Below are positions 60,028 through 64,000 of a stretch of DNA of 64,000 nucleotides, piece after piece. Every line of letters starts with the position of its first letter. The first letter of the stretch is position 1. A model generated the notes under the pieces. The model was not told the DNA's origin, did not search any database, and saw only the letters and a list, made by a program, of their open reading frames with translations. The stretch is from positions 8,184,001 to 8,248,000 of the forward strand of contig NZ_CP146022.1 in assembly GCF_036967205.1 (NCBI RefSeq), in the 5' to 3' direction. The position numbers were made by a program, and so were the translations under genes. This DNA is from Streptomyces sp. Q6. GTDB lineage: Bacteria > Actinomycetota > Actinomycetes > Streptomycetales > Streptomycetaceae.

Positions 60028-60261
60028 GTGGACGTCACCGAACTCGACGAGGCACTGCGCCGGTCCGGCGTACCCGCCGGGTACTACTGGATCGAGGGCG
60101 TCCACGAACCCGCGCCCACGCCCCCGGACTTCCTGTACCTGCGCAGGATGCCCGACGGGGCGTGGGAGACCGGCGCGTACGAACGTGGCGCACACCGGCC
60201 GATCTCCGCACACCCCACCGAACAGGCGGCCTGCGCCCATCTGTTGAGCCTGCTCCGGTGA
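60028..60261 (+). CDS. Small cytosolic protein, candidate immunity protein for the TNT toxin
   Basis: 77 residues with no signal peptide. GTG start with AAGGAG eight bases upstream, directly after the toxin gene. The sequence is acidic at the start (MDVTELDEALRRSGVP), with aromatic residues in the middle (GYYWIEGVHEP, DFLYLRRMPDGAWETGAYERG) and a C-terminal helix (EQAACAHLLSLLR). I do not recognise a family; it is smaller than the mycobacterial immunity factor IFT. Immunity is inferred from position and size only. Confidence 0.7.
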   Translation: MDVTELDEALRRSGVPAGYYWIEGVHEPAPTPPDFLYLRRMPDGAWETGAYERGAHRPISAHPTEQAACAHLLSLLR

Positions 60262-60279
60262 CGGGCCACCGCCCACGGA

Positions 60280-61992
60280 CTACGGCAGGCCGTGCACCTT
60301 CGGGCCGACCGAGTTCGACCACGCGCTGCCCGCCGTCGCGTCCCAGTTCGTCGACCACGTCATCGCGCCGCGCAGCGCCGGATACGTCTTCGCGGGCTTG
60401 AACGTGCCGCAACCGGTGCCTCGCGCGAGGCAGTCGAGCGCGTTGTTCACCACGGACGGGTCCACGTACCCGCTGCCCGCGCCGCGCGTCGACGCCGGGA
60501 CGCCGAGCCCGACCTGCGACGGGTCGAGGCCGCCCTCCAACTGGATGCAGGCGAGCGCGGTGAGGAAGTCGACCGAGCCCTGGCTGTAGACCTTGCCGTC
60601 GCAGCCCAGCATGGAACCGCTGTTGTAGTACTGCATGTTGACCACCGTGAGGATGTCCTTCACGTTCAGCGCGGTCTTGAAGTACTCGCCGGACGTCGAC
60701 TGCATGTCGATGGTCTGCGGCGCCATCGTCAGCACGAACTTGCTGCCCGCCTTCGCGGCCAGCGCGCGCAGCGCCTTGGTCATGTACGTCGAGTTGAGGC
60801 CGTTCTCCAGGTCGATGTCGACGCCGTCGAAGCCGTAGGTCTGCATCAGGGAGTACGCGCTGTCGGCGAACGCCGTCGCCGACGCGTCGCTGTTGACGGA
60901 GATGCTGCCCTTCTCGCCGCCCACCGAGAGGATCACGGACTTGCCCGCGGCGTGCTTCGCGGCGATGTCGGCCTTGAAGTCGGCGGCGGAGGCGTAGCCG
61001 ACGGCCGGGTCGAGGTTGAAGGTGATCTGGCCCGGCGTCGTCGTGGCATCGGCGAACGACACGGCGATGATGTCGTACTGGGCCGACACGTCCCGCAGCT
61101 TCTGCACCGTCGCGCCGTTGTCGAAGTTCTGCCAGTAACCGGTCAGCGCGTGCTTCGGCACCGTGCCGCCGCCCCCACCGCCCGTGGACGTGGATGTCCG
61201 CGCGCTCACGGCCGTCGACTTCGCGGACTCGCCCGCCGCGTTCACCGCGCTGACCTGGAAGCTGTATGAGGTGTCGGCGCTCAGGCCCGTGACGGTGGCC
61301 GAGGCGCCCGTCACCGAGGCGACCTTGGTGCCGTTGCGGTAGACGTTGTAGCCGGTGGCCGTGGAGACCGGGGTCCACGACAGGTCGACGGACGACGAGG
61401 TGACCGTGCCCGCGGCGAGGCCCGTCGGCGCCGACGGCACGACGACCGGGTCGCTGCCGCCGCCCCCGTCGGGCCCGAACACGCTGACGTCGTCGACGTA
61501 GTAGGCGCTCTGCCCGTACCAGCCGTGCGTGTAGACGGTGACCGACGTCGTGTTCGCGCCCGTCGTGAACTTGGTGGTGAGCTGCTGCCAGGACGAGCCG
61601 CCCGGCGTCCACGTGGAGACGTCGGTGGTGCCGGTGCCGCTCGCGCCCAGGTAGGCGTAGCTGCCCTGCACCCAACTGCTCAGCGTGTAGGTCGAGTTGG
61701 GCTTGACCGCGACGGTCTGTGTGCACTGGGCGTTGTCCTGGCCCGACGGGGTGGCCTTGAGGGCCTTGGTGCCGCCGTACACGGGGGAGGAGACGATCGC
61801 GCCGCTGCCGGCGCTGCACGTCCAGTTGCTCAGGTCCGACTCGAACCCGGTGTTCTTGGCGACGTTGATGTCCGCGGCCTGGGCGGGCGCGGCCAGTGCG
61901 GTGATGCCGAGAGCGGCGGCCGAGGTGACGGCCAGGGCGCTGCCGAGCAGGCGGCGGGCGCGGGGTCTGCCGTGACGTGCGGCTCGGTCCAC
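60280..61992 (-). CDS. Secreted GH18 chitinase with carbohydrate-binding and FnIII modules
   Basis: 570 residues from GTG 61992 (GGAGG seven bases upstream). A long signal peptide with twin arginines ends near APAQA-AD. An N-terminal jelly-roll CBM follows (about 40-170, NTGFESDLSNWTC, YYVDDVSVFG), then a fibronectin type III module (about 185-265), a Gly linker and the GH18 barrel with catalytic DGVDIDLEN. It hydrolyses chitin outside the cell. A DasR-type site lies 66 bp upstream. It converges with the candidate immunity gene. Confidence 0.94.
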   Translation of the reverse strand: MDRAARHGRPRARRLLGSALAVTSAAALGITALAAPAQAADINVAKNTGFESDLSNWTCSAGSGAIVSSPVYGGTKALKATPSGQDNAQCTQTVAVKPNSTYTLSSWVQGSYAYLGASGTGTTDVSTWTPGGSSWQQLTTKFTTGANTTSVTVYTHGWYGQSAYYVDDVSVFGPDGGGGSDPVVVPSAPTGLAAGTVTSSSVDLSWTPVSTATGYNVYRNGTKVASVTGASATVTGLSADTSYSFQVSAVNAAGESAKSTAVSARTSTSTGGGGGGTVPKHALTGYWQNFDNGATVQKLRDVSAQYDIIAVSFADATTTPGQITFNLDPAVGYASAADFKADIAAKHAAGKSVILSVGGEKGSISVNSDASATAFADSAYSLMQTYGFDGVDIDLENGLNSTYMTKALRALAAKAGSKFVLTMAPQTIDMQSTSGEYFKTALNVKDILTVVNMQYYNSGSMLGCDGKVYSQGSVDFLTALACIQLEGGLDPSQVGLGVPASTRGAGSGYVDPSVVNNALDCLARGTGCGTFKPAKTYPALRGAMTWSTNWDATAGSAWSNSVGPKVHGLP

Positions 61993-62057
61993 GAGGAGCC
62001 TCCGGGGGGAGAGGTGAGGGGCGGATGAGAACGGTGGCCACCGCTGTGCGCCGAGGC

Positions 62058-62069
62058 TGGTCCAGACCA
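62058..62069. promoter_or_regulatory. DasR-responsive element (dre)-like site upstream of the chitinase
   Basis: TGGTCCAGACCA matches the known dre core TGGTCTAGACCA at 11 of 12 positions and keeps the perfect TGGTC/GACCA dyad. It lies 66 bp upstream of the chitinase start, the usual place for DasR sites in streptomycete chitinase promoters. Control by the GlcN-6-phosphate-responsive regulator DasR is inferred. Confidence 0.65.
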
Positions 62070-62152
62070 ATCGACTTGTCAAGACCTCTGGAGGTGCGAT
62101 GAGTTCGGCTGCCCCGCAAGGTCAGAACCATAGAGACCGACTGGAGGCCGCC

Positions 62153-62449
62153 ATGACAGCGAACCCGCACGCGGGAACGGCGCTGAACGAGGAGTTCAGC
62201 GCCGTCCTGGAGAAGAGCCCGAACCCGGGCGGATGGACCTATGTGGTGTGGCCGGAGGCGGCCGCGTTCTTCGGGACCCGCGGCCTGGTGAAGGTCCGCG
62301 GCACCGTCGACGGGCACCCGTTCCGCAGCTCCTTCATGGCCCTCGGCGACGGCCGGCACAAACTGCCCGTGAAGGCGGACGTGCGCCGCGCCATCGGCAA
62401 GGGCGAGGGCGACACCGTCACGGTCCGACTGGAGGAGCGCCTGTCCTGA
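62153..62449 (+). CDS. DUF1905 domain-containing protein
   Basis: 98 residues forming one DUF1905 domain: [86 protein letters not shown]. Function is unknown. Both ATG 62099 and ATG 62153 have GGAGG a few bases upstream. I choose 62153 because the codons before it lack the G/C-rich third positions seen after it. Confidence 0.87.
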   Translation: MTANPHAGTALNEEFSAVLEKSPNPGGWTYVVWPEAAAFFGTRGLVKVRGTVDGHPFRSSFMALGDGRHKLPVKADVRRAIGKGEGDTVTVRLEERLS

Positions 62450-62486
62450 TCCGGACGACGGGTGTCGTGGGGCGTCGACGGATGTG

Positions 62487-62987
62487 TCAGAGCAGGCCGC
62501 GGACGTAGGCGGCCTGCCCCACGTGCTGGAGATCGTCCGCCAGCACACTCACCAGACGGACGCCGAGCGTGACCGGCGGATCCCATCCCTCGTCGACGAC
62601 GCGGTCCAGATCCGTATGCGTGAGGCCCGAAAGATATCCGAGCGTCCGCTCGTGCACGGCGTCGTAATAGCCGAGCAACAACTCGCCGGAGTCGACTTTC
62701 ACCTGGCCGACCTGGATCGGCGTATGCCCGTATCCGGTGTCGCTTTTCGCGAGCGGAAGATCGAACCGGTCGGCCCAGCCCTTCGCGAGCCACACCTGCT
62801 CGAAACCCGCCGCGTCCGCGACATGATCGTCCTGGACCCGCGTCAGATGCCAGACCAGCCAGGCGACGGAATTCGCTCCGTCGCCGGGACGTGCGTGTAG
62901 ATCGTCGACGGAAAGCCCGTCGAGCACCGCCCGTACCTCTTCCTGAATTCGTCCGTATCCCTCGATGAGTACGTCGTGTGAGCGCAT
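62487..62987 (-). CDS. DinB-like (DUF664) metal-dependent helical-bundle protein
   Basis: 166 residues in a four-helix bundle. The putative metal ligands are His in AWLVWHLTRVQDDHV near residue 46 and in LADDLQHVGQAAYVRG near the C-terminus. In actinobacteria many such proteins are mycothiol-dependent transferases or detoxification enzymes (family knowledge); the reaction here is unknown. The ATG at 62987 starts MRSHDVLIEGYGRIQEEV. Confidence 0.86.
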   Translation of the reverse strand: MRSHDVLIEGYGRIQEEVRAVLDGLSVDDLHARPGDGANSVAWLVWHLTRVQDDHVADAAGFEQVWLAKGWADRFDLPLAKSDTGYGHTPIQVGQVKVDSGELLLGYYDAVHERTLGYLSGLTHTDLDRVVDEGWDPPVTLGVRLVSVLADDLQHVGQAAYVRGLL

Positions 62988-63169
62988 GGGGTGCAGTTTC
63001 GCCGACGCTACGGATTTCGGCCAACGGAGCCCGTGAATATGCCACGAGACTGGCGTGAAAGGTGTGGTGACACTGCGTTGGAAGTGTCGATACTCAACGT
63101 ATGGGACGGTTGAACTTTGTTCGAACGCTGATCAATTGCTGACTGGTCAATGATCAAAAGCGCCAGGCA

Positions 63170-63595
63170 ATGGGGGAGATCGTGCACGACGAATTCCTGT
63201 GCCATGTCACCGCCTACGGAATCTGCGGCGGCCGGCGCGTCGGAGTCCCGCTCGGCACCTATCGCGCCCCCACTCTGCCGCTCGCCCTGTGGTGGCTGCG
63301 CGACCGCGCGACGTGGATCGCCGAACGGCTCGACCCGCGCCCCGGCCAGGCCCACCTGCCCGAAGGCGCGCTGATGCCGGTGGCCGACGACACCCCGGAC
63401 GTGCCCGCGCTGCTGCGCGCGTGGTGCACGGACGTCGAACGGCAGGAGCGCGCCGCCGAGGAACTGGCCGGCGGGATGCTCCTGCGCGTGGCCACCCGCG
63501 ACGACACCACCGAGTACGAGCTCCTCGCCGAGTCCGTGGACGCCCTGCGCATGGCCCGCACCCTGCCCCACGGCCGGGCCACCGCCTCCGTGTGA
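63170..63595 (+). CDS. Protein of unknown function
   Basis: 141 residues with no signal peptide or membrane span. The N-terminal HDEFLCHVTAYGICGGRRVGVPLGTYRAPTLPLALWWLRDRATWIAERL and the C-terminal TTEYELLAESVDALRMARTL have strong gene-like codon bias. No family is recognised. The start is uncertain: ATG 63170, or GTG 63182 with GGGGGAG just upstream. The 110 bp before it are AT-rich for this genome, with a TGATCA-containing imperfect dyad at 63130-63157, and probably hold the promoter. Confidence 0.65.
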   Translation: MGEIVHDEFLCHVTAYGICGGRRVGVPLGTYRAPTLPLALWWLRDRATWIAERLDPRPGQAHLPEGALMPVADDTPDVPALLRAWCTDVERQERAAEELAGGMLLRVATRDDTTEYELLAESVDALRMARTLPHGRATASV

Positions 63596-63726
63596 GCGGA
63601 GCACCGTGGGCGGCCGTTATGACAATCACGGGTAGTCACCGACACGAGTGACACGGCGGTTACCCCGGTCGGCACCAGGGGAGTGTGGTCACGCACAGTG
63701 ATCGCAACCATCTTGGGGCCGCCCGC

Positions 63727-64000
63727 ATGAAACGAACGTCCGCACTCGCCCTCACGCTGCTCTCCGCCGCGGCCGCCCTCGTCCCCGCCGCCGCGGGCGC
63801 GCAGGCCGCGGCCGGTCCGGGACAGGTCTGCTTCTGGACCGAGGTCGGTCAGCACGGCCAGGCCTGGTGCTACGGACCGCCCGGCTACGCCGAGGCGGAG
63901 AACGGCACGCAGCGTCACGCCTACTCGTTCGACTCCCGGGTCGGCGACACCGTCTACGCGATCAGCTACACCACCTCGGGATGCCTCTACCGGGAGATCC
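63727..64000 (+). CDS. Secreted peptidase-inhibitor family I36-like protein (3' end beyond window)
   Basis: The first 91 codons are visible. A signal peptide MKRTSALALTLLSAAAALVP ends near AQA-AA. The mature part begins GQVCFWTEVGQHGQAWCYGPPGYAEAENG and continues FDSRVGDTVYAISY. This is the beta/gamma-crystallin-like pattern of I36 (SMI-type) metalloprotease inhibitors common in streptomycetes. The cysteines could form disulphides. The C-terminus is cut by the window edge. Confidence 0.8.
   Translation, partial: MKRTSALALTLLSAAAALVPAAAGAQAAAGPGQVCFWTEVGQHGQAWCYGPPGYAEAENGTQRHAYSFDSRVGDTVYAISYTTSGCLYREI

Noticed and set aside
1-64000. CRISPR arrays, insertion sequences, integrases, tRNA or rRNA genes
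   Set aside because: I looked for direct repeats with spacers, transposase-like proteins and conserved RNA motifs and saw none I could support.

Overview
The window is about 70% G+C. Coding frames have strongly G/C-biased third positions, genes are dense and often overlap by four bases (ATGA or GTGA), and GTG/TTG starts are frequent. Protein families such as MmyB-like regulators, TIGR03364/TIGR03351 phosphonate enzymes, SPW-repeat proteins, DUF4032 and DasR-type sites point to a Streptomyces chromosome (inference from content). No tRNA, rRNA, insertion sequence, integrase, prophage or CRISPR array was seen. The left and right edges cut an SDR oxidoreductase gene and a secreted I36-type inhibitor gene.

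Layout. 1-3.4 kb: SDR oxidoreductase with its TetR regulator, then a type III polyketide synthase next to an MmyB-like regulator. 3.9-7.5 kb: lipoprotein, DUF4032 kinase-like protein, a frameshifted aminoglycoside-phosphotransferase-like gene and a Gfo/Idh/MocA oxidoreductase. 7.6-9.8 kb: MFS exporter and TetR behind two palindromic operators. 9.7-17.1 kb: sugar-utilisation locus (DeoR/LacI hybrid regulator, ABC importer, 2-hydroxyacid dehydrogenase, DUF2264 protein). 17.2-28.7 kb: arylamine N-acetyltransferase with P450, MgtC-like protein, erythromycin-esterase-like enzyme facing a double-MerR regulator, CYP102-like P450 facing a TetR, MarR plus MFS, and a PrmC-like methyltransferase. 28.7-33.6 kb: DUF4230 protein, a tetracycline-type ribosomal protection protein with an apparent leader-peptide attenuator, a phosphatase/TetR pair and an EamA transporter. 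33.6-42.4 kb: SPW protein, RibD with permuted domains, glutathionyl-hydroquinone-reductase-like protein, SRPBCC, PPOX, two VOC proteins, flavin reductase, and a three-gene phosphonate cassette. 42.4-51.2 kb: phosphoglucomutase, CDF transporter, an HTH-Clp-N protein with a striking operator, aldo/keto reductase, kinase-like protein, alpha/beta hydrolase, MurJ-like flippase and a cupin-zinc ribbon protein. 51.5-62 kb: amino-sugar/chitin and beta-glucan region (GH16, GH20, DasA-like ABC importer, GntR, GH18 chitinase with a dre-like site), enclosing an OsmC protein and a TNT-domain NADase-like toxin with a candidate immunity gene. 62-64 kb: DUF1905, DinB-like, an unknown protein and the partial I36 inhibitor.

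How the genes work together. Most loci are small, locally regulated modules in which a one-component regulator adjoins its target and clear inverted repeats lie in the shared promoter. The strongest candidates for something new are the ribosomal-protection gene whose Shine-Dalgarno sequence lies in a stem entered by an upstream small ORF, the TNT toxin/immunity pair with a 13-bp inverted repeat beside the toxin SD, the HTH-Clp-N protein downstream of triple TTGACAC repeats, and the permuted RibD.

Caution. Five genes carry single-base frameshifts, seven in all. Six are apparent one-base losses within G/C-rich stretches, mostly short G or C runs. This looks more like sequencing or assembly error than gene decay, so the five are marked broken as sequenced, not as proven pseudogenes.
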